The translations under genes and the position numbers were made by a program. A stretch of DNA of 40,103 nt from Anaerofustis stercorihominis. GTDB taxonomy: Bacteria > Bacillota > Clostridia > Eubacteriales > Anaerofustaceae. Below are positions 6,348 to 13,821 of this stretch, in pieces (within the stretch, counting starts at the first letter, position 1; every line of letters starts with the position of its first letter). The notes beneath the pieces are model-generated. The model ran no database searches, had not been told where the DNA came from, and saw only the letters and a list, made by a program, of their open reading frames with translations. The stretch covers positions 1 through 40,103 of the forward strand of contig NZ_SPHL01000016.1 in the NCBI RefSeq assembly GCF_005844425.1, in the 5' to 3' direction.

Positions 6348-7535
6348 TTAATAATTAGGAACACCATATCCCATTATATTCCAAGAACCTATAGAATAGC
6401 TTCTTCTTGCACACATATTAGACGTATTACCTTCAATTGTATGTACAGTTCCTCCACTTACATATTCAACTATACCTACATGATTTCCTACTCCATTACC
6501 ATCCCAATCAAAGAATATAATATCTCCCGGAGATGGTTTATAACTTCTGCCTTTCCATCTTCCTCTTGCCTTAAACCAATTAGCTCCATTATCAACATAT
6601 GAGAATTTTGGAATTACGCCGGCTTTAATATAACCTGCCTCATTTGCACACCATGAAACAAAGCATGCACACCATGAAACTCTATAATTAAATCCATACC
6701 AACTCCAGAATTTTTCTCCATTATAATTACCTATTTGAGCTTTTGCAGCATTTACAACAGCTGTACGGCCTCTACCGTAATATGCATTACCACTTGAGTA
6801 ATTACCATTTTTTATATTTTCTTCATATAGTTTATCACTTAACTCAATCGCTTCTTTTTCAAGCATGTCAAGTTGTTCTTCAATCGCTTCGATACTTTCA
6901 TTTGCGTCAGTTAATTGATACTTTTTAGCCTCTGTCAACACATTAAGATCTTCTTTATCAGATTCTAAACCTGCAATTATAGTATCTAACTCTTTCTTAT
7001 CGTCTTCTATTTTTTTTGTTTGCGTTGCAATTTCTGCTTCTGCCTGTTGTAAGTTACTTATTATACTTTGATCATATGAAACTAACTCTTTATAATTAGA
7101 TATATTGCTTATTAAATCAGATAATCCGGAAGAAGAAAAGATTACATCTAAATACCCGCTACCACCATACATATACATAACTTCCATTCTTTGAGCAAAT
7201 ATTTTTTCATATTTTTCCTTCTTCTCTTTTGCTTTATCTAATTTCTTTTGAGCTTCTTCAAGTTCTTTTTCAACTTTATCTCTCTTAGACTCCTGAGTTT
7301 TTATTTTTTTGTTTAATTCAGAAATCTTACTTTCATAATCATCTATTTCGCTTTGAAGTTGATCAGCTTCACTTGATGCATCTTTTAAATCAGATTCTTT
7401 ATTTTCTATTTGTTGTTTTTTCTCTTCTAACTGCTGCTCTGTAGACTTTTTTGCACTAACAGTTACAAATGGAAAATCCATAAAAGCAGTAACACAAAAA
7501 AGCAGTAAAATAATCGCAATAAATTTTTTCTTCAT
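6348..7535 (-). CDS. Secreted PcsB-like coiled-coil CHAP-domain peptidoglycan hydrolase
   Basis: A 395-residue exported protein. A signal peptide (MKKK, hydrophobic stretch, cut near SAKKS) is followed by a long coiled coil (about 30-240, rich in Glu/Lys/Gln). This is broken by a Gly/Ser-rich YMYGGSGYLDVIFSS turn near 121-135, typical of PcsB/CwlO-type proteins that are held inactive until FtsEX or a similar complex activates them. The C-terminal CHAP domain (about 255-395) has the catalytic Cys289 in WCACFVSW and His352 in NHVGIV, with GNTSN further on. It likely cleaves stem-peptide or cross-bridge amides at division or elongation sites. A single-gene unit with its own promoter and terminator. 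Confidence 0.9.
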   Translation of the reverse strand: MKKKFIAIILLLFCVTAFMDFPFVTVSAKKSTEQQLEEKKQQIENKESDLKDASSEADQLQSEIDDYESKISELNKKIKTQESKRDKVEKELEEAQKKLDKAKEKKEKYEKIFAQRMEVMYMYGGSGYLDVIFSSSGLSDLISNISNYKELVSYDQSIISNLQQAEAEIATQTKKIEDDKKELDTIIAGLESDKEDLNVLTEAKKYQLTDANESIEAIEEQLDMLEKEAIELSDKLYEENIKNGNYSSGNAYYGRGRTAVVNAAKAQIGNYNGEKFWSWYGFNYRVSWCACFVSWCANEAGYIKAGVIPKFSYVDNGANWFKARGRWKGRSYKPSPGDIIFFDWDGNGVGNHVGIVEYVSGGTVHTIEGNTSNMCARRSYSIGSWNIMGYGVPNY

Positions 7536-7573
7536 AGTTTCTCCAAAGTTTACTTATAGTTTTAGTCATTATA

Positions 7574-7602
7574 ATGTTATAATATTTTTCATATTTTGTC
7601 AA
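7574..7602 (-). promoter_or_regulatory. Promoter of the CHAP hydrolase gene
   Basis: Minus strand TTGACA (7597-7602), 17-nt spacer, TAACAT (7574-7579). A stronger-looking TATAAT nearby has a less suitable distance. Confidence 0.45.
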
Positions 7603-7674
7603 ATATTTACTATATTTTTCATATTTCTTTAAATTATTTTATAATTTATTTACTTCTATAAATAACAACTTTTA

Positions 7675-7700
7675 ATAAAAAAAACACCTCAATGGTGTTT
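7675..7700 (-). terminator. Terminator after tRNA-Arg(ACG)
   Basis: AAACACC / GGTGTTT stem around a 5-nt loop, with a run of T on the minus strand. Confidence 0.82.
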
Positions 7701-7709
7701 AATGTCGAA

Positions 7710-7786
7710 TGGCGCGCCCTGGAAGATTCGAACCCCCGGCCTTTTGATCCGTAGTCAAACGCTCTATCCAGCTGAGCTAAGGGCGC
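7710..7786 (-). tRNA. tRNA-Arg (anticodon ACG)
   Basis: A full cloverleaf with encoded CCA: acceptor GCGCCCT / AGGGCGC, D arm GCTC...GAGC, anticodon stem TTTGA / TCAAA around CTACGGA, T loop TTCGAAT. The A34 is normally edited to inosine to read CGU/CGC/CGA. It is the second arginine tRNA in 6 kb. A promoter (TTGCAA, 16-nt spacer, TATAAT) is seen at 7834-7861. Confidence 0.95.
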
Positions 7787-7833
7787 ATATATTATATAAA
7801 AATGAAAAAACAATACATATGTATTACCAATCT

Positions 7834-7861
7834 ATTATACCATAAGATTTTGTTTTTGCAA
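7834..7861 (-). promoter_or_regulatory. Promoter of tRNA-Arg(ACG)
   Basis: Minus strand TTGCAA (7856-7861), 16-nt spacer, TATAAT (7834-7839). Confidence 0.55.
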
Positions 7862-7877
7862 TATTAATTTTCAAATT

Positions 7878-7905
7878 AAAAAGGGTCCTCAAACGAGAAC
7901 CCTTT
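7878..7905 (-). terminator. Terminator after the PTS IIC gene
   Basis: AAAGGGT...CTC pairs with GAG...ACCCTTT with small bulges, followed by T-rich sequence on the minus strand. Confidence 0.7.
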
Positions 7906-7960
7906 GGGTGTGACCAGATTAATTATTTAATAATGTACTTTACTTATTTACCAGTTTAAA

Positions 7961-9271
7961 TTAAAGCATAATCCATTTAGCAATTAGGAATGGAATCCAT
8001 GTAATCCATTGAGCACCTAAAGCGATACTTGTAATTTGTGTAGCGCCTTCAGGAACAGCAAGACCTGTGTAGCTTGCAAGACCTGTCATAACATCTGCTG
8101 CGATTGTAGAGAATGTTAGGTAAATTGCACACATAATGATTGTTTCAATAATACCTCTGAATAAGTTACCTTTGTTTGGTAATACAGCACATTGTACATA
8201 GAATACTAATGCAGCTAAGTCTGTTAATGGAAGAACTGTGTTCCATGGTAAGATTATAGCTTCAATGTAAATAATTGGAATAGCAAGTAATGCTAATGAA
8301 ATAACGAATGGGTGACCTGTTGCTACGGCAGCATCAAGACCGATGTATAATTCTTTACCTGGGAATCTCTTTTCAAGGAATGCTTGAGTCATTTCAGAGA
8401 TAGGCATTAAACCTTCCATCAATAATGCAACCATTCTTGGGATAAGAACCATAACGGCAGCGATGTTCATACCATCGATTAACATTTGTTGAATACCTGA
8501 AGCGATAGTTGTACCAGCAGTTGTAAATTGAGCCAAACCTGAAAGAATACAACCGATAACAAATCCCATAATCATTGGTTCACCAAGAAGACCAAGTTTT
8601 TCAGCAATACCTTCACTTGTCCAGTGAATGTCTTTAAGACCAGGAATCATTCCGATTATTTTATCAACAGGATATGTAACGATACAGTTACACATAGATT
8701 GGATATGAGGTAATGAAATACCTTCAAGTCCGAATACTTCAGCACAGTCTGCTTGTACCCAGTCAGCAACGATGAATATAATACCCATCATTAATACTGC
8801 TTGACCGATAGCAAATACCCATGCTAATACAGGGTTAGCTTCTCCGCAAACTAAGATAATAGCTGATGCTGTAAATAATACATGCCAGTAATTCCAGATA
8901 TCAACGTCCATTGTTTTTGTCCAGCCTAAAGCTATCATTACAATGTTTGTAATGATTACAGCAATAAATACGAATGGAACAACTTCTGTTGACCAAGCGA
9001 TAGCTGAACCAGCAGCCCAACCAACGTCAAATGCTGTTAATGGGAAGTTTAAGTTTTCAACTAGTTTTGCACCGATAACTGAAATTGCATTAGACATAAT
9101 AGCTATAACAGCGTTAAGTCCAATGAAACCAACACCGAAAGTCATACCAGCTCTTAAAGCTTCACCAAATTTAGCACCTAAGATAAGTCCTAAAATTGTA
9201 AAGATAATAGGCATCATAACTGATGCACCCATGTCAATTATATAACTAAATATAGTTGTTACGACTTGCAT
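7961..9271 (-). CDS. PTS EIIC permease, galactitol (GatC) family
   Basis: A 436-residue, highly hydrophobic membrane protein. It is the sugar-translocating IIC subunit of a galactitol-family phosphotransferase system, which imports a polyol or sugar and phosphorylates it with the phosphate carried by IIB. It shows the family N-terminus (a short cytoplasmic segment, then the FTILGLILGAKFGEALRAG-type region), about eleven to twelve membrane spans and the conserved GEANPVLAW and EGLMPISE stretches. It is the only IIC in the window, although three IIB genes are present. It lies 86 nt downstream of one IIB with a good ribosome site and no terminator between, so the two are co-transcribed from the promoter at 9791-9819. 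Galactitol itself is only one possible substrate; pentitols and other hexitols use the same family. Confidence 0.9.
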   Translation of the reverse strand: MQVVTTIFSYIIDMGASVMMPIIFTILGLILGAKFGEALRAGMTFGVGFIGLNAVIAIMSNAISVIGAKLVENLNFPLTAFDVGWAAGSAIAWSTEVVPFVFIAVIITNIVMIALGWTKTMDVDIWNYWHVLFTASAIILVCGEANPVLAWVFAIGQAVLMMGIIFIVADWVQADCAEVFGLEGISLPHIQSMCNCIVTYPVDKIIGMIPGLKDIHWTSEGIAEKLGLLGEPMIMGFVIGCILSGLAQFTTAGTTIASGIQQMLIDGMNIAAVMVLIPRMVALLMEGLMPISEMTQAFLEKRFPGKELYIGLDAAVATGHPFVISLALLAIPIIYIEAIILPWNTVLPLTDLAALVFYVQCAVLPNKGNLFRGIIETIIMCAIYLTFSTIAADVMTGLASYTGLAVPEGATQITSIALGAQWITWIPFLIAKWIML

Positions 9272-9357
9272 TGTTTTTCTCCTTTAAAATTAAAATTGTT
9301 TGTTTTCTATGTTAAATATTCCCGCCTACGTAAATCTTCTTATAATACCTAATGAAT

Positions 9358-9642
9358 TTAACTTTTTAATGTTTCCAATAATTCATCAATACATTCTTGT
9401 AACTTAATACCTGTTAAGAATGCCCTTCCATTAATTGTTTTGCAAGGGAATGTTCCAGGCAAATCACAAGTTCCTATTACCAAATCAGGTAATATTTCAT
9501 TTGCTTTAGAAGCAGCATCGGCAGCTTTACACTGAACCGTTTTTACTTCAATATTATTTTGTTCGCAAAGTCTTTTTACTTTTTTGGCAACGACTGTAGA
9601 AGTAGCAATTGCTGTTCCACAAGCCACCAATATTGTTTTCAT
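9358..9642 (-). CDS. PTS EIIB component, galactitol (GatB) type
   Basis: A 94-residue IIB with phosphocysteine Cys8 in VACGTAIATSTVVAKK. The usual second glycine of the loop is Ala (GTA instead of GTG). It is first in the operon with the IIC and is therefore the natural partner of that permease. It shares more than half its residues by eye with the IIB at 2457-2741, so the two may be interchangeable or may answer to different IIAs. Strong sigma-A promoter with two operator-like repeats just after the predicted transcription start. Confidence 0.92.
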   Translation of the reverse strand: MKTILVACGTAIATSTVVAKKVKRLCEQNNIEVKTVQCKAADAASKANEILPDLVIGTCDLPGTFPCKTINGRAFLTGIKLQECIDELLETLKS

Positions 9643-9722
9643 ATCTAATCACCCCCGATTAAATCTGTAAGCGAAAAATATTCTAACCTAATTAATTATT
9701 TAATATTAAATTGTCAAGCATC

Positions 9723-9737
9723 TCGATAATCTATCGA
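9723..9737. promoter_or_regulatory. Palindrome in the leader of the IIB-IIC operon
   Basis: TCGATA-ATC-TATCGA, a perfect 6-bp inverted repeat in the untranslated leader, about 55 bases downstream of the predicted start of transcription. It may be a second operator or an RNA stem; no U-tract follows. Confidence 0.35.
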
Positions 9738-9750
9738 AAGGTTTTCATTA

Positions 9751-9787
9751 TTGTTACAATAAAACATCAATGAAACTTTGTTACAAT
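9751..9787. promoter_or_regulatory. Twin operator-like repeats TTGTTACAAT
   Basis: TTGTTACAAT occurs at 9751-9760 and again exactly at 9778-9787, 27 bp apart. Both lie just downstream of the -10 box of the IIB-IIC promoter, the position of a repressor site. The core GTTACA is also present, in another arrangement, in the sites at 1921, 11161 and 28088. Confidence 0.5.
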
Positions 9788-9790
9788 AAT

Positions 9791-9819
9791 AGTATAATAC
9801 TTTAACTTTAATTTGTCAA
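9791..9819 (-). promoter_or_regulatory. Promoter of the IIB-IIC operon
   Basis: Minus strand TTGACA (9814-9819), 17-nt spacer, TATACT (9791-9796). It is close to the sigma-A consensus, so it should be strong unless repressed. Confidence 0.75.
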
Positions 9820-9897
9820 TAAAATATAAAAGTAAAACAACAAATTAAATTACGTTAATATATATTATCTAAAATCAATAATATTACTATTCACATA

Positions 9898-9925
9898 AAA
9901 ATAGGGAGAATGTTCTCCCTATTTT
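9898..9925 (-). terminator. Terminator of the SDR / tail-anchored protein operon
   Basis: AAAATAGGGAGAA / TTCTCCCTATTTT, a perfect 13-bp stem. The stop codon of the upstream gene (9919-9921) lies inside the hairpin. Confidence 0.85.
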
Positions 9926-10308
9926 ATATAAAGCAATAAAAACATCAATAAAATAGCAACTACACTTACATAAAATGAAAATCGTGCCATAGATAGAGCC
10001 TGATCGACCTTTTTTTCTAACATGGCTATTCTTCTTTCCATTAAATCATAAATATCCAATGTTTGATTTTTAGATTTTTCAGCTTCTTCTTCTTTTAAAA
10101 GGTCTATGGGATTAATACCAACATTACCGCCTATTAAAGGAGCAAAAGCTCTTTTTCTTAAACTTTTCTTATAGCTGGCAAGTATTTTTCTTCTATCTTC
10201 TCCACTTGTCGAATCTAAATGAAACTCTTTATCTTCGTTTTTATTCTCTTCGTTCAAATTATCTTTTTCTTTAATATCTATATCTTTGTTTGTATCCATA
10301 TTATACAC
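9919..10308 (-). CDS. Small tail-anchored protein of unknown function, coupled to the SDR
   Basis: 129 residues. The N-terminal half is highly charged and probably disordered (rich in Asn, Asp, Glu, Lys). A middle stretch (RKRAFAPLIGGNVGINPIDLL) looks like a conserved motif, a short coiled coil follows (about 85-105), and the C-terminal 20 residues form one membrane helix. The start is GTG at 10308, overlapping the SDR stop by eight bases, or ATG at 10299. Either way translation depends on the SDR. I do not recognise a family. A tail anchor in tight coupling with a dehydrogenase suggests it could tether or organise a cytoplasmic enzyme at the membrane, but this is inference only. Confidence 0.7.
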   Translation of the reverse strand: MYNMDTNKDIDIKEKDNLNEENKNEDKEFHLDSTSGEDRRKILASYKKSLRKRAFAPLIGGNVGINPIDLLKEEEAEKSKNQTLDIYDLMERRIAMLEKKVDQALSMARFSFYVSVVAILLMFLLLYIK

Positions 10309-11062
10309 TTAAGCTTCTTCCGCCGTCAGCAATAATAACTTCACCATGGATGAATGAAGGTGTATTTAAGAAGTAAACTATATCAGCAACTTCTGTAACA
10401 TCCATAAATCTTCCTAGAGGAACTGAATCTTTTCTCTTTTGTAAAGCTTCTGGATCATCTTTGAATCTTTCAGCCATAAGTGGTGTCATAATTAATGTTG
10501 GAGCAACTGCATTGATTCTTAAACCTGTATCACCAAAGAATCTTGCAAAACTTCTTGTCATAGAAACTACAGCACCTTTACTTGCAGCGTATACAACGCT
10601 TCCGCCACCACCAGTAAATGCAGCTGTTGAAGCAACGTTAACTACTGAAGGAACTTGATCTTGTTCTTTAGCTTTAAGTAATAAGTCAAGTAAAGAAATA
10701 ATCATATGGAAAGGACCATTTACGTTAATTCCCATTGTTCTTTGGAATAAAACTGGGTCTAAGCTGATTTCTTTTGGATCTCCACCAGGACCGATCGCAG
10801 CATTGTTAACTAATGTTGTTAAATAACCGTATTCTTTTTCAACTAATTCAGCAACTTTTTTGCAATCATCTAAATTAGAGATATCGCATTTTACAGCATA
10901 AACTGTAGCGCCTTTTTCTTGTAATTCTTTTTGAGTTTCAATCATACCAGCTTCATCATAATCTACGATGATAACTTCGTAACCTTCTTTAATAAATTTT
11001 TCACAAATAGCTTTACCAATACCTTTGGCTCCGCCTGTAATAACTACATTTTTCTTAGCCAT
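10301..11062 (-). CDS. Short-chain dehydrogenase/reductase (SDR)
   Basis: A 253-residue SDR with TGGAKGIG at residues 9-16, NNAA at 86-89 and the catalytic Ser145, Tyr158 and Lys162 (YAASK). Asp34 after strand 2 (VDYDEA) favours NAD. The C-terminus HGEVIIADGGRSL matches classical SDRs. It has a near-perfect promoter flanked by two operator-like sites related to those of the 3024 SDR and the aldolase, so it is likely part of the same sugar regulon. It is probably a polyol or ketose dehydrogenase; the substrate is not predictable. Confidence 0.88.
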   Translation of the reverse strand: MAKKNVVITGGAKGIGKAICEKFIKEGYEVIIVDYDEAGMIETQKELQEKGATVYAVKCDISNLDDCKKVAELVEKEYGYLTTLVNNAAIGPGGDPKEISLDPVLFQRTMGINVNGPFHMIISLLDLLLKAKEQDQVPSVVNVASTAAFTGGGGSVVYAASKGAVVSMTRSFARFFGDTGLRINAVAPTLIMTPLMAERFKDDPEALQKRKDSVPLGRFMDVTEVADIVYFLNTPSFIHGEVIIADGGRSLSV

Positions 11063-11102
11063 TATTATTTCACTCTCCTAAACATTGTATTTTGTTGTCA
11101 TT

Positions 11103-11131
11103 ATTATATAACATATGAACATCATTGTCAA
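11103..11131 (-). promoter_or_regulatory. Consensus promoter of the SDR at 10301-11062
   Basis: Minus strand TTGACA (11126-11131), 17-nt spacer, TATAAT (11103-11108): both hexamers match consensus. Confidence 0.8.
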
Positions 11132-11145
11132 TTACTATTGTAATT
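11130..11145. promoter_or_regulatory. Candidate shared operator, site 5 (AATTAC-TATT-GTAATT)
   Basis: A perfect 6-bp inverted repeat abutting the -35 hexamer of the SDR promoter, nearly identical to site 2 at 2883-2899. The centre is about 42 bases before the predicted transcription start. Confidence 0.5.
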
Positions 11146-11160
11146 TTTATATTTACATGA

Positions 11161-11173
11161 TGACAATTGTAAC
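11161..11173. promoter_or_regulatory. Candidate shared operator, site 6 (TGACAATTGTAAC)
   Basis: A palindromic core (ACAATTGT) in a sequence one base different from site 1 at 1921-1933. Its centre is about 71 bases before the predicted transcription start, close to the distances seen for the 3024 SDR and the aldolase. Confidence 0.5.
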
Positions 11174-11205
11174 GATTAAAACCTTTTTTATTATTTTGAG
11201 CAAAT

Positions 11206-11232
11206 AAAAAAGGTGCTTAAAGCACCTTTTTT
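11206..11232 (-). terminator. Terminator of the two-epimerase / alcohol dehydrogenase operon
   Basis: AAAAAAGGTGCTT / AAGCACCTTTTTT, a perfect 13-bp stem with a T-run on the minus strand. Confidence 0.88.
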
Positions 11233-11246
11233 AAGTATTTATTTTA

Positions 11247-12299
11247 CTATTTCATTTCTGGGTCAAATAATACTTTGAAACCTGTTACGTTAGCAGCTTT
11301 ATTGAAAGCTTCTTCCCAATCTTCAAGTTTCATAACATCAGATACTAAAGGTTTAATATTGATTTTGCCTGCAGCAACTAAATCAATAGCTCTTCTCCAA
11401 GCTGTTGGTTTTTGAGAAAGTGTACCTTGAATTCTGATTTCTTTTTCTTGAATTCTACCTAAATCTAAGTAATCTGGAGATGGACCATGGAATACGCCCA
11501 TTTGAGAAATTGTACCAGTTTTCTTAACGATGTCAAGACATGTATTTAATGATGGATAAGCACCTGAAGCTTCAACAACAACATCAGCACCATAGCCATC
11601 TGTTAAATCCATAACAAGAGCTTTTAAGTCTTCTTCTTGTTGGTTTACACAGTAATCAATACCTAATGTTTTAGCGATTTCTAATCTGTGTTTATCTTGG
11701 TTGATACCTGTTAATACAACTGTTGAGTTGTTTGCTTTAGCAGCTAAAGCAGCAAGTGTACCGATTGGTCCAGGACCACAAACTACAACAACTTCATCAC
11801 AGTGAGTAGTAGTTGTTTCTCTAACAGCATGGATACCACAAGCTAATACTTCGATTAAAGCACCTTCTTCAAAGCTCATGTTATCTGGCATTGGGATACA
11901 GCTTGTTGAAGGAACTTCTACGTATTCAGCAAAACATCCGTTCTTTTTAGAACCGATACCTAATCTTTCGATACATACGTTTGTGTTACCTACTGCACAG
12001 TTTTTACATTTTCCACATACTTTATATGTAGTCATAACAACAACTCTGTCACCAACTTTAACATCAGTAACATCTTCACCTAGTTTATCAACAACACCAC
12101 AACCTTCATGTCCGATAATTACAGGAAGTTCACCTAATCTATCAGAACCAAATTTCCAGTAAGCTAAGTCTGTAGCGCAGATACCGCCTCTTTTTACTTT
12201 AACTCTTACATAACCTCTTTTAGGTTCTGGAACAGGGAACTCTCTAAGTTCAAGTTGTCTGTCTTCATTTAGGCATAAGCCTCTCATCATTTCACTCAT
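11247..12299 (-). CDS. Zinc-dependent medium-chain alcohol/polyol dehydrogenase
   Basis: 350 residues, MDR superfamily. Catalytic zinc ligands are Cys41 and His64-Glu65 (GHEGCG). The structural zinc set Cys95, 98, 101 and 109 is complete. The Rossmann motif GPGPIG follows near residue 175. It resembles sorbitol, threonine and GatD-like dehydrogenases, acting on secondary alcohols with NAD. Last gene of an operon after two epimerase-family genes, followed by a strong terminator. That context suggests oxidation of a polyol (or its phosphate) to a ketose that the epimerases then process. Confidence 0.88.
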   Translation of the reverse strand: MSEMMRGLCLNEDRQLELREFPVPEPKRGYVRVKVKRGGICATDLAYWKFGSDRLGELPVIIGHEGCGVVDKLGEDVTDVKVGDRVVVMTTYKVCGKCKNCAVGNTNVCIERLGIGSKKNGCFAEYVEVPSTSCIPMPDNMSFEEGALIEVLACGIHAVRETTTTHCDEVVVVCGPGPIGTLAALAAKANNSTVVLTGINQDKHRLEIAKTLGIDYCVNQQEEDLKALVMDLTDGYGADVVVEASGAYPSLNTCLDIVKKTGTISQMGVFHGPSPDYLDLGRIQEKEIRIQGTLSQKPTAWRRAIDLVAAGKINIKPLVSDVMKLEDWEEAFNKAANVTGFKVLFDPEMK

Positions 12300-12319
12300 T
12301 TGAATTGTACCTCTTTCTT

Positions 12320-12994
12320 TTATTTTACTGAGTCTTTCATTTTTTGAATAAGCTCTTTATAATCAGCATCATCACCTTTAAAGATAGATGATGTTCCTGC
12401 CACTAAAACATCTGCGCCTGCTTTTACGCAGTTTGGAATTGTGTTTTCATTAATATTTCCATCAACGGCTATCATTAAATCCGGATTTCTGTCATTTGCC
12501 ATTTTTCTTATATTTTCAATTTTACCAAGAGTTTGTTTGATAAATTTTTGACCGGCAAATCCAGGAGAAACCGTCATTGCAAGAACAATGTCGATATCGT
12601 CGATTAAATATTCAAGTGCATCTTCATTTGTTGCAGGATTTAATGCAACACCTGTTTTTACACCCATTCTTTTAATATCTCTTAATACTCTGTGTATATG
12701 TATAGTACTTTCAGGATGAACGTGAATAAAGTCATTTTCATCTAAAATACTACATAATTTTTCAATATGTTTTTCAGGATGGAACATTGCAAGGTGAACA
12801 TCGAAAGGAATTTTTGTTTTCTTTTTCATATGTTCAAGCATATATATACCCATAGCTATATTTTCAACATAATGCCCGTCCATCATGTCAAAATGAATCA
12901 TGTCTGCACCGGCTTTTTCAAGCTTTTCAAGTTCCCATCCGAACTTCATAGGGTTACCACACATAATTGACGCTGATACTTTTAAATCATTCAT
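12320..12994 (-). CDS. Ribulose-phosphate 3-epimerase family protein, AlsE-like
   Basis: A 224-residue TIM-barrel protein. Family metal and catalytic positions are visible: HFDMMDGHYVEN (first metal site), FDVHLAM, a GVALNPAT strand, LAMTVSPGFAGQKF (phosphate-side loop) and a final VDGNINENT. Canonical Rpe has DGGI at that last site and a SPS start; here they are DGN and SASIMCGN. The ending GADVLVAGTSSIF resembles AlsE (D-allulose-6-phosphate 3-epimerase) more than housekeeping Rpe. VHPE replaces the usual VHxEA. It starts one base after the stop of the next epimerase gene, with a strong site (GGGGAGGA). Likely epimerises a ketopentose or ketohexose phosphate. Confidence 0.86.
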   Translation of the reverse strand: MNDLKVSASIMCGNPMKFGWELEKLEKAGADMIHFDMMDGHYVENIAMGIYMLEHMKKKTKIPFDVHLAMFHPEKHIEKLCSILDENDFIHVHPESTIHIHRVLRDIKRMGVKTGVALNPATNEDALEYLIDDIDIVLAMTVSPGFAGQKFIKQTLGKIENIRKMANDRNPDLMIAVDGNINENTIPNCVKAGADVLVAGTSSIFKGDDADYKELIQKMKDSVK

Positions 12995-12995
12995 C

Positions 12996-13679
12996 TTATT
13001 TGTCCTCCCCTACTGCTTTATGTATTATATCTTTCATTTCTTTTGTTAAAGGTTTATATAAATTTCTATCCCCTTTAAAAATAGCACTTGTTCCGCAAAC
13101 ATAAACATCTGCACCTGCTTTTGCACATCCAGGGATTGTTTCAGGTCCAATATTACCGTCTACTTCAATCAACAAGTCAGGATTATATTTTTCTTTCATT
13201 GCTTTTAAATCAGCAATTTTTTTGTATTGGTTTGGAATGAATTTTTCTCCTGAGCCACCAGGATTAACAGTCATAAGACAAACCAAATCAATATCTTTTA
13301 TAACTTCTTTTAAAACATTTAAGTTAGTAGATGGATTTAAAACAACACCTGCTTTAGAGCCGGCTGCTTTAATAGCCATTATACTTCTGTGTAAATGCTT
13401 TACCGCTTCAGCATGAATACAAATATATTCCGCTCCTGTTTTTGCGATTCTTTCATAATAAGCATCAGGCTCAACAACCATTAAATGAACATCAAATATC
13501 ATATCTGTATATTCTTTCATTGCTTCAAGCATATATAGCCCCATGCCTAAATTATTTACGAATTCACCATCCATTACATCAAAGTGAATCATATCCACGC
13601 CTGCTTCTTTAAGCGCATCTAATTCTTCACCGTATTCTAAAGCATTTCCGCACATAATCGAAGCTGCAATCTTATCCAT
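12996..13679 (-). CDS. Ribulose-phosphate 3-epimerase family protein, AlsE-like
   Basis: 227 residues and a clear paralogue of the gene downstream: both begin with ASIMCGN and carry DGNI in place of DGGI. It has HFDVMDGEFVNN, FDVHLMV, IHAEA, GVVLNPST, LMTVNPGGSGEKF and a C-terminal GADVYVCGTSAIF. The NPGGSG loop differs from the NPGFGGQ of housekeeping Rpe and from the SPGFAGQ of its neighbour, so the two paralogues may have different substrates. First gene of the operon ending at 11206, with its promoter in an unusual inverted repeat (13709-13752). Confidence 0.86.
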   Translation of the reverse strand: MDKIAASIMCGNALEYGEELDALKEAGVDMIHFDVMDGEFVNNLGMGLYMLEAMKEYTDMIFDVHLMVVEPDAYYERIAKTGAEYICIHAEAVKHLHRSIMAIKAAGSKAGVVLNPSTNLNVLKEVIKDIDLVCLMTVNPGGSGEKFIPNQYKKIADLKAMKEKYNPDLLIEVDGNIGPETIPGCAKAGADVYVCGTSAIFKGDRNLYKPLTKEMKDIIHKAVGEDK

Positions 13680-13708
13680 AAATGTTATATCCTTTCATAA
13701 AATTTATA

Positions 13709-13752
13709 CCCTATTATTCTTACATTATTATACCTTTTTTTAATAATAGGGT
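13709..13752. promoter_or_regulatory. Long inverted repeat spanning the epimerase operon promoter
   Basis: ACCCTATTATT (13709-13719) and AATAATAGGGT (13742-13752) are exact 11-bp inverted copies separated by 22 bases, and the -10 hexamer sits between them. One arm overlaps the -35, the other covers about +2 to +12. The arm centres are 33 bp apart, about three helical turns. This arrangement suits cooperative repressor binding. Confidence 0.5.
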
Positions 13753-13755
13753 CAA
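13728..13755 (-). promoter_or_regulatory. Promoter of the epimerase / dehydrogenase operon
   Basis: Minus strand TTGACC (13750-13755), 16-nt spacer, TATAAT (13728-13733). Confidence 0.65.
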
Positions 13756-13767
13756 TAATAAAAACAA

Positions 13768-13804
13768 AATCCTAAAGAAAAGGCAATATGTCTTCCTTAG
13801 GATT
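13768..13804 (-). terminator. Terminator of the epimerase / GatD / RpiB operon
   Basis: AATCCTAA / TTAGGATT stem with a larger loop, followed by a T-rich tract on the minus strand. Confidence 0.65.
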
Positions 13805-13821
13805 ATTGTCTTAAACTAAAT

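Noticed and set aside
5337-6602. Long plus-strand open frames across the rubredoxin-domain and CHAP genes
   Set aside because: They lie opposite well-supported genes, have no ribosome sites, and their translations are Phe/Ile/Tyr-rich in the pattern expected from the complement of AT-rich coding DNA.
1641-7786. Two tRNA-Arg genes considered as attachment sites of an integrated element
   Set aside because: No integrase gene, no direct repeat of the tRNA 3' end elsewhere in the window and no change in base composition.
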